Assembly (NCBI GenBank): GCA_002083565.1
Contig: MSXM01000079.1
Location: 1 to 11,149, forward strand
Reading direction: 5' to 3'
DNA: 11,149 nt
DNA from: Nitrospira sp. ST-bin4
GTDB lineage: Bacteria; Nitrospirota; Nitrospiria; Nitrospirales; Nitrospiraceae
Of the stretch, positions 1 to 8,154 are shown one piece after another (the stretch's first letter is position 1; each line of letters opens with the position of its first letter). The position numbers and the translations under genes are program-made. The notes under the pieces were generated by a model that did no database searches, was not told the origin of the DNA, and worked only from the letters and a program-made list of their open reading frames with translations.

Positions 1-1107
1 GACGAGCCGACCAACCATCTGGATGCCGAGTCGGTCCAATGGCTCGAGCAACATTTGCAGCAATACAAGGGCACGGTCATCGCCGTGACCCACGACCGCT
101 ACTTCCTCGACAACGTGGCCGGATGGATTCTGGAATTAGACCGTGGCCACGGCATTCCCTTCCAGGGCAACTACACGTCCTGGCTGGAGCAGAAGAAAGA
201 TCGATTGGAGAAGGAAGAGAAGGCGGAGTCGAAGCGCCAAAAGACGCTGGAGCATGAACTCGAATGGATCAGAATGTCACCCAAGGCCCGTCAATCCAAG
301 GGCAAGGCGCGGTTGAATCGCTATGAGGAGCTGGTCAATCAACGACAAGACAATGTGGCGGAGGATTTGGAAATTTACATTCCGCCGGGACCACGGCTGG
401 GCGACATCGTGGTTGAAGCCAAAGGGATCGGCAAGGCCTTCGGTGATAACCTGCTGTATGAGAATGTGAGTTTCAGCCTGCCGAAGGGCGGGATCGTCGG
501 GGTGATCGGGCCGAACGGCGCCGGCAAGACCACGATGTTCAAGATGATCATCGGCAAGGAGAAGCCGGATGCGGGGTCGATCAAGATCGGCGAGACGGTG
601 AAGCTCGGCTACGTCGATCAGGACCGCAGTTTGGACGGGAACAAGACGGTGTACGAAATCATTTCCGAAGGCCAGGACACCGTCAAGCTCGGCAAGGTGG
701 AGGTCAATGCCAGAGGCTACTGTGCCCGCTTCAACTTTGCCGGGACTGATCAACAGAAGAAGGTGAAGGAGCTCTCCGGCGGCGAGCGCAATCGTGTCCA
801 TCTGGCCCGCATGCTGAAGGAGGGGGCGAACCTCATCATCCTGGACGAGCCCACGAACGATTTGGACGTGAATACGCTGCGCGCCCTTGAAGAGGGGCTG
901 GAAAACTTTGCGGGCTGCGCCGTCATCAGCAGCCACGACCGGTGGTTCCTCGACAGAATCGCCACCCATATCCTTGCCTTCGAGGGCGACAGCAAAATCG
1001 TCTGGTTCGAGGGCAACTACAGTGAGTACGAAGCGGATCGGAAAAGACGGCTCGGCAAGGATGCCGACCAGCCCCACCGGATTCGCTACCGGAAGCTCAC
1101 GCGTTAA
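1..1107 (+). CDS. ettA: ABC-F translation factor, EttA-like (5' end missing)
   Basis: This is the C-terminal 368 residues of an ABC-F ATPase; the family is about 555 residues, so roughly a third lies left of the window. EttA-type proteins bind the ribosomal E site and gate early elongation according to ATP/ADP level; they have no membrane domain. The first visible residues are the Walker B of the first ATPase domain (DEPTNHLD), followed by its H-loop (VTHDRYFL). A charged helical linker rich in K, R and E comes next (about residues 60-115). The second ATPase domain has Walker A GPNGAGKTT (170-178), signature LSGGE (S259), Walker B with catalytic E283, and H-loop H312. The basic C-terminal tail ending in RYRKLTR, together with the linker, favours EttA over Uup, YheS or resistance-type ABC-F proteins. 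The stop is TAA at 1105-1107. All motifs of the second site look intact. The subfamily call is from memory of EttA; ABC-F membership is certain. Confidence 0.9.
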   Translation, partial: DEPTNHLDAESVQWLEQHLQQYKGTVIAVTHDRYFLDNVAGWILELDRGHGIPFQGNYTSWLEQKKDRLEKEEKAESKRQKTLEHELEWIRMSPKARQSKGKARLNRYEELVNQRQDNVAEDLEIYIPPGPRLGDIVVEAKGIGKAFGDNLLYENVSFSLPKGGIVGVIGPNGAGKTTMFKMIIGKEKPDAGSIKIGETVKLGYVDQDRSLDGNKTVYEIISEGQDTVKLGKVEVNARGYCARFNFAGTDQQKKVKELSGGERNRVHLARMLKEGANLIILDEPTNDLDVNTLRALEEGLENFAGCAVISSHDRWFLDRIATHILAFEGDSKIVWFEGNYSEYEADRKRRLGKDADQPHRIRYRKLTR

Positions 1108-1131
1108 GAGAGCACGTCTCTGTATTTCTTT
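1107..1131 (+). terminator. Weak candidate terminator after ettA
   Basis: A 5-bp stem (AGAGA at 1107-1111 with TCTCT at 1117-1121, loop GCACG) overlaps the ettA stop codon and is followed by a T-rich stretch (GTATTTCTTT). The stem is short and AT-containing, so this could be chance. It is the only terminator-like signal directly behind the gene. Confidence 0.22.
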
Positions 1132-1591
1132 CAGTCTCAGCCATACCTGAGGTTGATGGGGAACCCGCGCCGGCGGCCCACCCGCTCACCGTTTACCCCC
1201 ACGTCCCCACTCAAGATGTTTCATGATCATACCGATATCGATGGTGCGCAGAGAAGCGCACCATCGAGTCTTCCATGACAGGCGATGGTATTCGTGGTCA
1301 GTTCCATACGGCTCAGGTCTCTGCCGGTCGATGTGAGTCTGAAAGGCACAGCATCGCCAAGGCAGGTGATCTACGGCGTGACGCATGAATCCAGACTTAT
1401 GGTGGGACCGATCCCGTTCATGTTTGCTCGGGCAGGTAGCGTCACCGACCTTGAGCGTAGACTCTCGTGAGGATCGGCGTGGTCGGCGCCTATCCTAAAA
1501 TGGTTCAAGCCAAAGTGGGCACCCGCGGCCGGACAGCGTCTTCCCCTATCGGTATGTGCGGCTGGAATAACTCAGCAGCCGGGTTGTTCAC
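1108..1591. other. Intergenic region without a convincing gene
   Basis: These 484 bases separate ettA from the kinase. Two short open frames exist (1285-1470 plus, 61 codons; 1186-1386 minus, 66 codons). They overlap each other, resemble no family I know and have no good ribosome binding site, so I do not call them. The region holds a strong stem-loop (1238-1267) and, near the kinase, a lone -10-like TAAAAT (1496-1501) without a matching -35 box. The kinase promoter is presumably in the last 150 bases but cannot be fixed. Confidence 0.6.
1238..1267. repeat. Perfect 12-bp inverted repeat, 6-nt loop
   Basis: TCGATGGTGCGC (1238-1249) is the exact reverse complement of GCGCACCATCGA (1256-1267), separated by AGAGAA. 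The GC-rich 12-bp stem would form a stable hairpin in RNA from either strand. No T-run follows on the plus strand, so it is not a classic intrinsic terminator for ettA. It might be a REP-like repeat, a protein-binding palindrome or an RNA-stabilising 3' structure. Only one copy is visible in this window. Confidence 0.8.
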
Positions 1592-4500
1592 ATGAAATCG
1601 AAATCATCCCTCCAGCATAGCGTCACAGAGCAAACCCATCGGTCGGTCTTCTCGTATATAGGTCACATGCTTCCTAGGGGCCTCGTGCTGTCCGATGCAG
1701 CATGGTCCGGGCGACACCGGTTGCTCCTTAATCTGCTGGTGCTGCATGTCGTTGGGCTCGCGTGCTTTGGCCTGATCGTACATCGCAGTCCATCCGTCGT
1801 GCTCTCTGAGAGCGCCATCGTGGCCGTATTCACTGCTGTGGCCGCCATCAGGCAACTTGGGCGGCGTCTGCGTGCCGCGCTGGCCACGATGGGCCTCATC
1901 AGCGCGTCCACAGGACTGGTACATCTGTCGGGTGGATATATAGAGGCGCATTTTCACTTCTTCATTATCCTTGTGTTTATCATTCTCTATCAGGACTGGC
2001 TGCCATTTCTGTTGGCGCTGGGTGTGACTGCGCTACACCATGGGATTGTGGGCACACTTGTTCCGATCATGGTCTATAACCATCCGGAGGCAATTGCGCA
2101 TCCCTGGCTTTGGGCCGGTATTCACGCAGGGGCAGTCCTGGCGGAGAGCGTAGGGCTCTTGATCTATTGGCGGCTACATGAAGAAGACGTATTGGAACTG
2201 AAGCGGTCGGAAGCACTCGTGGCGTCAATTGTGGGACACCTGCCGGATATGCTGTTCGTGAAAGATGCGAAGGATCTCAGCTTTGTGCGGCTGAACAAGG
2301 CGGGAGAGGAGCTGCTCGGTGTGTCGCAATCCGAAATCCTGGGCAAGACCGACTATGATCTCTTTACCAAAGAAGAAGCCGACTTTTTTACGGCCAAGGA
2401 TCGCGAAGTCCTGGTGGGCCGACGCCTGCTCGATATTCCGGAAGAGCCGATTCAGACAAAAGACAAAGGCGTGCGGATTCTGCGCACGAAGAAGATCCCG
2501 ATCTTGGACGACGCTGGCCGGCCGCAGTATCTGCTGGGTATCTCCGAAGATATTACGGAGCACAAGCAAGCGGAGCAGCGGCTGACCGTCCAGCATGAGG
2601 TCGCCAAAGTGCTGGTCAACGCATCAGAGCTGGACGATGCGATCTCCGGGATTCTGCAACCGGTCTGCGAAGCATTAGGCTGGGATGAGGGGCTTCTGTG
2701 GGTAGTCGATGAATCGTCCCGGAGGCTTCAGTGCCATTCGACGTGGACTGCTCCCGGCGTACTGTCCAACGACTACGCCACGGCGAGTCGCGAATTGAGC
2801 TTTGAGCTGGGCGTTGGGCTACCCGGTCGGGTCTGGGCGAGCGCAAAACCGGAGTGGATTTCAGACGTGACTCAAGACCAGAATTTCCCGCGACTGGCGC
2901 TCGCTACGCGGGCGGGGCTCCACACGTTTGCAGGCTTTCCCGTCAGATTGCCAGATCGTGTCTATGCGGTGCTGGAATTTTACCACCATGAGATCCTGCC
3001 GGAGGATCACGCGCTCCTGACCACCTTCCAGGCCGTGGCCGACCAGCTCAGCCAGTTCTGTTCGCGCAAGCGGACGGAAGAAGAGAGCCTCAAACGGGAA
3101 ACGCTGTTTTCCCTGATGCTGAACACCGGCCCCGGCTGTATCAAGCGTGTGGCCGCTGACGGGACCCTGCTGCATATGAATCCGGCCGGGCTCCAACTGA
3201 TCGAAGCGTGTCACGAAAGGGACGCGATCGGGCGATGCGTGTTTGACCTGGTGGTGTCTGAGCACAGGGCCTCTTTCATCGAGATGCACCAGTCGGTGAT
3301 CGAGGGCAGCTCCCGAACGCTCCAGTTTGAAATTATCGGCCTGCAAGGAACTCGGCGATGGATGGAAACCTTCGCAGTCCCGTTCCGGAGTCCGGTCACG
3401 GATCGCATGGAGCACCTTGCGGTGACCCACGATATTACCGAGCGGAAGCGAACGGAAGCGTTGTTGCAATCTTCCGAGGAGAAACTCCGACAGGCCCTCA
3501 AGGCCTCCAATATCGGCCTGTGGGATTGGCATACGGAAACGAATGAAGTCTTGCTTTCTCGGGAGTGGAAGAGCCAGCTCGGTTATGAAGAACGCGAGCT
3601 CCCGGACACGTTCGACACCTGGGAGCAGCGCCTCCACCCCGATGACTATGCCGGGGCAATCGCCTATGCCCGGGCCTATCTGGCCCAGCCCGAAGGCGAC
3701 TATCAACAGGAATTCCGGCTCCGACACAAGGACGGGACGTACCGGTGGATCGAGGCGCGGGCCTCGTTCGTGGCGGAGTCGGATGGGCGGCGCGTGCGTC
3801 TGTTGGGAGCCCACACCGACATCACTGAACGGAAGCGGGCGGCGGAGGCGTTGCAGCTCACGCAATTCGCGATGGATCAAGCCGTGGATGCGGTGTACTG
3901 GATCGACCAGCACGCCAACATTTTGTACGCCAACGAAGCAGCCAGCGTCATGGTGGGCTATGTTTCCGACGAGCTTCGGGCGATGACCGTCCACGATTTG
4001 AACCCCGATTTTAAGCCCGACATGTGGCCCGACTTCTGGGCGGAATCCCGTCGGCGCAAGTCCATGGGGCTCGAAACGGTCCATCGGACCAAGGGTGGCC
4101 AGGTGATCCCGATCGAAGTCCATGTCAACCATCTGGCCTATGAAGGCCACGAATTCCACTGTGCGTTTGTCCGGGACATCACCGCGCGCAAGCAGGCCGA
4201 GGAAGCTCTCACTCGGAGCCACGACTTACTCAAATCCTTTGTCGAGCACACGCCTGCCGCCGTGGCCATGCTGGACAAGGATCTCCGGTATATCGCTGTC
4301 AGCCGTCGCTGGTTACAGGACTACCGACTTGGCGATCAGGATCTGATCGGCAGACAGCACTACGACGTGTTCCCGGAAGTTCGATTGAACGAAGAATGGC
4401 AAGCGATCCATCGTCGTTGTTTGGACGGGGCTGTGGAAGGTCGTGAAGAAGACCGGTTCGTTCGCGCAGACGGGTCCGAAGACTGGCTCAAATGGGAGGT

Positions 4501-7060
4501 GCGCCCCTGGCGGGAGGCCACGGGTGACATCGGCGGCATCATCATGTTTACGGAAGTTATCACCGAGCGGAAGCGGGCGGAGCAGGCCATCGAACGACTC
4601 ATGCACCGTTACAAAGATCTGGTCGATTCGATCAATGGCATCGTGTGGGAGTCCGATGCCGTGACGATGCAGTTTACTTTCGTCAGCCGGCAAGCCGAGG
4701 CCATCCTCGGTTATCCGGTCGAACAATGGCTCTCCTCGCCGACCTTCTGGGTGGACCACATGCACCCCGAGGACCGGAGCTGGGCGCCGCAGTACTGTCT
4801 TGAGAAGGTCCGCCAGCATCACGGGCACACCTTCGAATACCGCATGCTGGCCGCCGACGGCCGCACCGTCTGGATTCAGGATCGCGTATCGGTCCTCGTT
4901 GAGAACGGACAGGTCGCCAAACTGCGTGGCATCCTGGCGGACATCACCGCCCGCAAGCAGGCTGAAGACGGGCTTCGAGCCAGCGAGAACCGGCTCCGGC
5001 TTACCATTGAGATTGCAACCGATGGTTTGTGGGACTGGGACCTGATCACCGGGCAGGCCTACTACAGTCCGAGTTGGATTCGGCTTCTAGGCCTCGAGCA
5101 GGAGGAGTGCGTTCTCAACAATATCTCCGATTGGAAGACCCGCGTGCATCCGGATGATTGTCCGTGGGTCGAGGAAGCGCTGAACGATCACCTGGAAGCG
5201 AGAATTGCTACTTTTGTGATCGAACACCGTGTTCGCCACCGCTCAGGTGAGTGGAAATGGTTCGCCATGCGCGGGAAGGTGACACGCTGGAATGACGCCG
5301 GCCGGCCGGCCTGCATGATGGGCGTGATGACCGATATCACCGAACGCCGCCGGTCCGATGCCGCTCTGGCGCAAGCTGCGCAGGAACTTGAAACCAAGAA
5401 CCATGAACTGGAAGAGGCTCGCGACAAGGCCCTCGATGCCGTGAAGATCAAATCCGAATTCCTGGCCACTATGAGCCATGAGATCCGGACACCGATGAAC
5501 GGGATCATCGGCATGACCGGGCTACTGCTCGATACGGCGCTGTCCGACGAACAGAAGGAATATGCCGACATGGTGCGCCGATCCGGCGAGCACCTGCTGG
5601 ACGTCATCAACGACATTTTGGACTTTTCCAAGATCGAAGCGGGCAAACTTAATCTCGAGCGCCTTGAGTTTGATGTGCGTACGACCATCGAAGACACCCT
5701 CGCGCTTGTCGCAGAGCGAGCCTATGCCAAAGGTCTCGAACTTGCGTGCCTGGTACAGTCCGACGTGCCGGCCGGGCTCCGTGGCGACCCCGGCCGTCTG
5801 CGCCAGGTCCTGGTGAATCTCCTCGGCAATGCGATCAAGTTTACCGAACGGGGGGACGTCGTCCTTGCGGTTAGTCTGGCGGCTGATGCCGAAGGCCGCA
5901 CATCAACGGATCTTTTGGTGAAGTTTGAGGTGACGGACAGCGGGATCGGACTGACGCCTGAGCAGCAGGGAAAACTCTTCCAGCCGTTCACCCAAGCGGA
6001 TGGGTCGACGACGCGCAAGTTCGGAGGGACCGGCTTGGGATTGGCCATTTCCAAGAAGCTGGTGGAGTTGATGGGCGGACAGATCGGAGTCACGAGCGGG
6101 ACGGGGGCGGGCAGCACCTTTTGGTTCACCATCCGGTGCGAGGCTCAACTCGAAGATGTTCGTCACGTATCGCCGATTCCGGTCAGCCTCTCAGGCTGCC
6201 GAACGCTCATCGTCGACGATCATACGATGAGTCGGAAGACGCTGGAGTATCAGCTGCGCGCGAAGGGCCTTGCCTACGAAAGTGCCGAAGGCGGGGCTCA
6301 CGCGCTGGACTTGCTGCGGAGTGCCGCGGAGCGGGGTGAGCCGTTTGACCTGGCGATTTTGGATTTGCAAATGCCGAGCATGGACGGCCTGGAGTTGGCC
6401 CGCCGGATTAAGACGGAATCGCCGATCAGTTCCACCCGCTTGATCCTCCTCACATCATTGGGCCGGCGTGGCGACGCCAAGGCGGCTCAGGATGCCGGGA
6501 TCGCCGCCTACTTGACGAAACCGATCCGGCAATCTCAATTGTACAGTTGTCTCGGTCTTGTTTTGGCAAACTCATCTCCTGCAGTCTCCGGCCCGGCGCA
6601 ACCTCCCGCACCGCTGATTACCCGCCATAGCCTGTCTGAAGCGCAGGCGCAGTCTCGTGGGCACATCCTTGTTGCGGAAGATAACCCCATTAACCAAAAA
6701 GTGGCGGTGAAAATGCTCGAAAAGCTCGGCTATCGGGTGGATATTGCCGGCAATGGGCGCGAGGCCGTTGAGGCGCTTGAACGGATTGCCTATGCCATGG
6801 TCCTTATGGATTGCCAGATGCCTGTCATGGACGGATTCCAAGCCACCACTGTCATTCGCCGCCGGGAAGGCAGTGGTCGGCGTACACCGGTCATCGCCAT
6901 GACGGCCAACGCGATGCAAGAGGATCGCCAGCGATGCTTGGAGGCGGGAATGGACGACTTCATCAGCAAGCCGGTCGCGAGTAAAGCCCTCGCCGAGACC
7001 TTGAATCGCTGGATGCCGTGCGACACGTCCCCTCCGGAATCGGAATCACGAGCCGCCTAG
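1592..7060 (+). CDS. Membrane-bound hybrid histidine kinase with 7 PAS, GAF and two receiver domains
   Basis: This 1822-residue sensor kinase presumably senses several inputs at and below the inner membrane and autophosphorylates on a histidine. Residues about 42-195 are a multi-helix (roughly 5-6 TM) domain with many histidines (H111, H120, H122, H149, H150, H164, H170, H178). It resembles N-terminal membrane domains seen on some GGDEF and kinase proteins. The order is then PAS1 (about 207-325), GAF (331-488), PAS2 (502-620), PAS3 (630-750), PAS4 (752-868), PAS5 (875-996), PAS6 (1005-1123) and PAS7 (1133-1254). Most PAS units end in DITE/DITARK-type motifs. A coiled coil (about 1255-1285) leads to HisKA with H1296 in SHEIRTPMNG. 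The ATPase has N1413, D1449 (DSGIG) and GGTGLG from G1478. REC1 has D1542/D1543, acceptor D1591, T1621 and K1643; REC2 has E1696/D1697, D1740, T1771 and K1793. All catalytic residues are present. There is no Hpt domain, and the protein ends shortly after REC2. Start at 1592 is the longest; ATG 1667 (M26), preceded by AGG, is an alternative. No response regulator is adjacent, so the output is unknown. Confidence 0.95.
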   Translation: MKSKSSLQHSVTEQTHRSVFSYIGHMLPRGLVLSDAAWSGRHRLLLNLLVLHVVGLACFGLIVHRSPSVVLSESAIVAVFTAVAAIRQLGRRLRAALATMGLISASTGLVHLSGGYIEAHFHFFIILVFIILYQDWLPFLLALGVTALHHGIVGTLVPIMVYNHPEAIAHPWLWAGIHAGAVLAESVGLLIYWRLHEEDVLELKRSEALVASIVGHLPDMLFVKDAKDLSFVRLNKAGEELLGVSQSEILGKTDYDLFTKEEADFFTAKDREVLVGRRLLDIPEEPIQTKDKGVRILRTKKIPILDDAGRPQYLLGISEDITEHKQAEQRLTVQHEVAKVLVNASELDDAISGILQPVCEALGWDEGLLWVVDESSRRLQCHSTWTAPGVLSNDYATASRELSFELGVGLPGRVWASAKPEWISDVTQDQNFPRLALATRAGLHTFAGFPVRLPDRVYAVLEFYHHEILPEDHALLTTFQAVADQLSQFCSRKRTEEESLKRETLFSLMLNTGPGCIKRVAADGTLLHMNPAGLQLIEACHERDAIGRCVFDLVVSEHRASFIEMHQSVIEGSSRTLQFEIIGLQGTRRWMETFAVPFRSPVTDRMEHLAVTHDITERKRTEALLQSSEEKLRQALKASNIGLWDWHTETNEVLLSREWKSQLGYEERELPDTFDTWEQRLHPDDYAGAIAYARAYLAQPEGDYQQEFRLRHKDGTYRWIEARASFVAESDGRRVRLLGAHTDITERKRAAEALQLTQFAMDQAVDAVYWIDQHANILYANEAASVMVGYVSDELRAMTVHDLNPDFKPDMWPDFWAESRRRKSMGLETVHRTKGGQVIPIEVHVNHLAYEGHEFHCAFVRDITARKQAEEALTRSHDLLKSFVEHTPAAVAMLDKDLRYIAVSRRWLQDYRLGDQDLIGRQHYDVFPEVRLNEEWQAIHRRCLDGAVEGREEDRFVRADGSEDWLKWEVRPWREATGDIGGIIMFTEVITERKRAEQAIERLMHRYKDLVDSINGIVWESDAVTMQFTFVSRQAEAILGYPVEQWLSSPTFWVDHMHPEDRSWAPQYCLEKVRQHHGHTFEYRMLAADGRTVWIQDRVSVLVENGQVAKLRGILADITARKQAEDGLRASENRLRLTIEIATDGLWDWDLITGQAYYSPSWIRLLGLEQEECVLNNISDWKTRVHPDDCPWVEEALNDHLEARIATFVIEHRVRHRSGEWKWFAMRGKVTRWNDAGRPACMMGVMTDITERRRSDAALAQAAQELETKNHELEEARDKALDAVKIKSEFLATMSHEIRTPMNGIIGMTGLLLDTALSDEQKEYADMVRRSGEHLLDVINDILDFSKIEAGKLNLERLEFDVRTTIEDTLALVAERAYAKGLELACLVQSDVPAGLRGDPGRLRQVLVNLLGNAIKFTERGDVVLAVSLAADAEGRTSTDLLVKFEVTDSGIGLTPEQQGKLFQPFTQADGSTTRKFGGTGLGLAISKKLVELMGGQIGVTSGTGAGSTFWFTIRCEAQLEDVRHVSPIPVSLSGCRTLIVDDHTMSRKTLEYQLRAKGLAYESAEGGAHALDLLRSAAERGEPFDLAILDLQMPSMDGLELARRIKTESPISSTRLILLTSLGRRGDAKAAQDAGIAAYLTKPIRQSQLYSCLGLVLANSSPAVSGPAQPPAPLITRHSLSEAQAQSRGHILVAEDNPINQKVAVKMLEKLGYRVDIAGNGREAVEALERIAYAMVLMDCQMPVMDGFQATTVIRRREGSGRRTPVIAMTANAMQEDRQRCLEAGMDDFISKPVASKALAETLNRWMPCDTSPPESESRAA

Positions 7061-7135
7061 TCAGAGGGGTTCGAGGGAAGATCGTGTATAAACTCTTCCA
7101 ACCGGCAGTCTGACGTCGTAGAATCTCCCCCCAAT

Positions 7136-7203
7136 GTGAGCCTGCCTCTTCGATGGGACATCATCGATTCCCGTAGGCAGTGATCCGCTCACCCAACCGG
7201 TTG
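7136..7203. repeat. Compound three-segment stem-loop plus 10-bp palindrome
   Basis: Three nested 6-bp stems pair across 57 bases. GTGAGC (7136-7141) pairs with GCTCAC (7187-7192), CTGCCT (7142-7147) with AGGCAG (7175-7180), and TCGATG (7150-7155) with CATCGA (7162-7167). A 6-nt bulge (7181-7186) and an asymmetric internal loop interrupt them. Directly after it lies the perfect palindrome CAACCGGTTG (7194-7203), whose CCAACCGG core (7193-7200) also occurs at 7098-7105. The element fills the middle of the 189-base gap between the kinase and the dehydrogenase. It has no T-run. It could be a structured 5' leader, a 3' end structure or a REP-like repeat. The pairing is seen directly; the function is unknown. 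Confidence 0.6.
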
Positions 7204-7249
7204 CCTCAATGCGCGCTCTCTGGAAAAACTGTTTCGCCAATGGCGTGTC

Positions 7250-8131
7250 ATGATGCCGCGTGCCGTTGTGACGGGAGCAGCGGGACTGATCGGCCAGTAT
7301 GTGATGAAGTCCGCTGCCCGATGGGCGCCAGGCTGGGAGGTTCATGGGCTCACTCGTGCCGATCTCGATCTGACAGATCAGGATGCAGTGGAGCGGACCT
7401 GGCAGCTGATCGATCCTCACGCCGTCATCCACTGCGCGGCTTTGAGCCGGACGAAGGATTGTGAGCAGAATCCCGAACTGGCCCGTCGCATCAACGTGGA
7501 AGCGACGGCTCAGCTGGCGCGACTCTCCAACGATATCCCGTTTATCTTTCTCTCAAGCGGCGAAGTCTTCGACGGCCGGCACAGCTGGTATCGGGAAGAA
7601 GACGCTCCGAACCCCATCAACTTCTACGGCAAGACCAAACTGGAAGCGGAACGGCTTGTCCTGGAGAATCCCCGCCATACCGTACTGCGGATTGTGCTGA
7701 CGGCGGGAACTTCGCTGCATGGGAATCGGAGCTTCGTCGAAGACATGTGCGGGACGGCCAAGTCCGGCAAGAGCATGACGCTGTACGGGGACGAATTCCG
7801 CTGCCCCCTTCCGGCCGGCGCGATTGCGCGAGCGGTCTGGGAAGTAGCCGGTCAGGCCGTGCCGGGCCTCTATCATCTCGGTGGCCGGGAACGGTTGTCG
7901 CGTTGGGACATTGGACAGGCGCTGCTGCCATGGTATCCGGAACTGCAAGGCCGGCTCGTTGAGGGGTCCGCTCGCTCCCATGCCGGGGCACCGCGGCCTG
8001 CCGACCTCTCTCTGAATTGCGAGAAGATCCAGACCGTCTTATCATTTCCCATTCCGGGCTTTCGCAGTTGGCTGGAGCGTCGGATGCATCGAGACACCGA
8101 TTTGTGGGACTATGGCCCCGTCGCGCCGTAA
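7250..8131 (+). CDS. RmlD-like NAD(P)-dependent short-chain dehydrogenase/epimerase
   Basis: This 293-residue soluble oxidoreductase belongs to the extended SDR family, closest in pattern to dTDP-4-dehydrorhamnose reductase (RmlD). The N-terminal Rossmann motif is TGAAGLIG (T8, G9, G12, G15). The DLDLTD segment and the INVEAT region match the RmlD layout. S102/S103 in SSGEVFDG and Y126/K130 in YGKTK give the catalytic Ser-Tyr-Lys set. The C-terminal half resembles the sugar-binding part of the family. True RmlD usually sits beside rmlA, rmlB and rmlC, which are absent here, so the substrate is open: it may be a nucleotide sugar or another carbonyl compound. Two adjacent ATG codons (7250, 7253) are possible starts, and neither has a clear ribosome binding site. 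It lies 23 bases before the DUF1295 gene on the same strand, so the two are likely co-transcribed. Confidence 0.85.
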   Translation: MMPRAVVTGAAGLIGQYVMKSAARWAPGWEVHGLTRADLDLTDQDAVERTWQLIDPHAVIHCAALSRTKDCEQNPELARRINVEATAQLARLSNDIPFIFLSSGEVFDGRHSWYREEDAPNPINFYGKTKLEAERLVLENPRHTVLRIVLTAGTSLHGNRSFVEDMCGTAKSGKSMTLYGDEFRCPLPAGAIARAVWEVAGQAVPGLYHLGGRERLSRWDIGQALLPWYPELQGRLVEGSARSHAGAPRPADLSLNCEKIQTVLSFPIPGFRSWLERRMHRDTDLWDYGPVAP

Positions 8132-8142
8132 CAGACAACAAT

Positions 8143-8148
8143 GAAGGA
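8143..8148 (+). promoter_or_regulatory. Ribosome binding site of the DUF1295 gene
   Basis: GAAGGA lies 6 bases before ATG 8155 and only 3 before ATG 8152. The spacing favours 8155 as the start. It rules against the longer open frame from 8017, which would overlap the coding end of the upstream dehydrogenase and lacks membrane or family character over its first 45 residues. Confidence 0.6.
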
Positions 8149-8154
8149 TGCATG

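Noticed and set aside
277..1077. 266-codon minus-strand open frame opposite ettA
   Set aside because: It is antisense to conserved ABC-F motifs and shows no domain of its own.
1186..1470. Two overlapping short frames (66 codons minus, 61 codons plus) between ettA and the kinase
   Set aside because: They overlap on opposite strands, have no good ribosome binding site, resemble no known protein, and the minus-strand frame runs through the 1238-1267 hairpin.
2861..4222. 453-codon minus-strand open frame inside the kinase
   Set aside because: It lies wholly antisense to PAS and GAF domains with clear motifs, shows no family features, and is explained by high-GC codon bias of the sense gene.
8017..8154. 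Longer N-terminus for the DUF1295 protein starting at 8017
   Set aside because: It would overlap the last 115 bases of the dehydrogenase gene, adds 45 non-hydrophobic residues unlike the family, and a ribosome binding site sits correctly before 8155.
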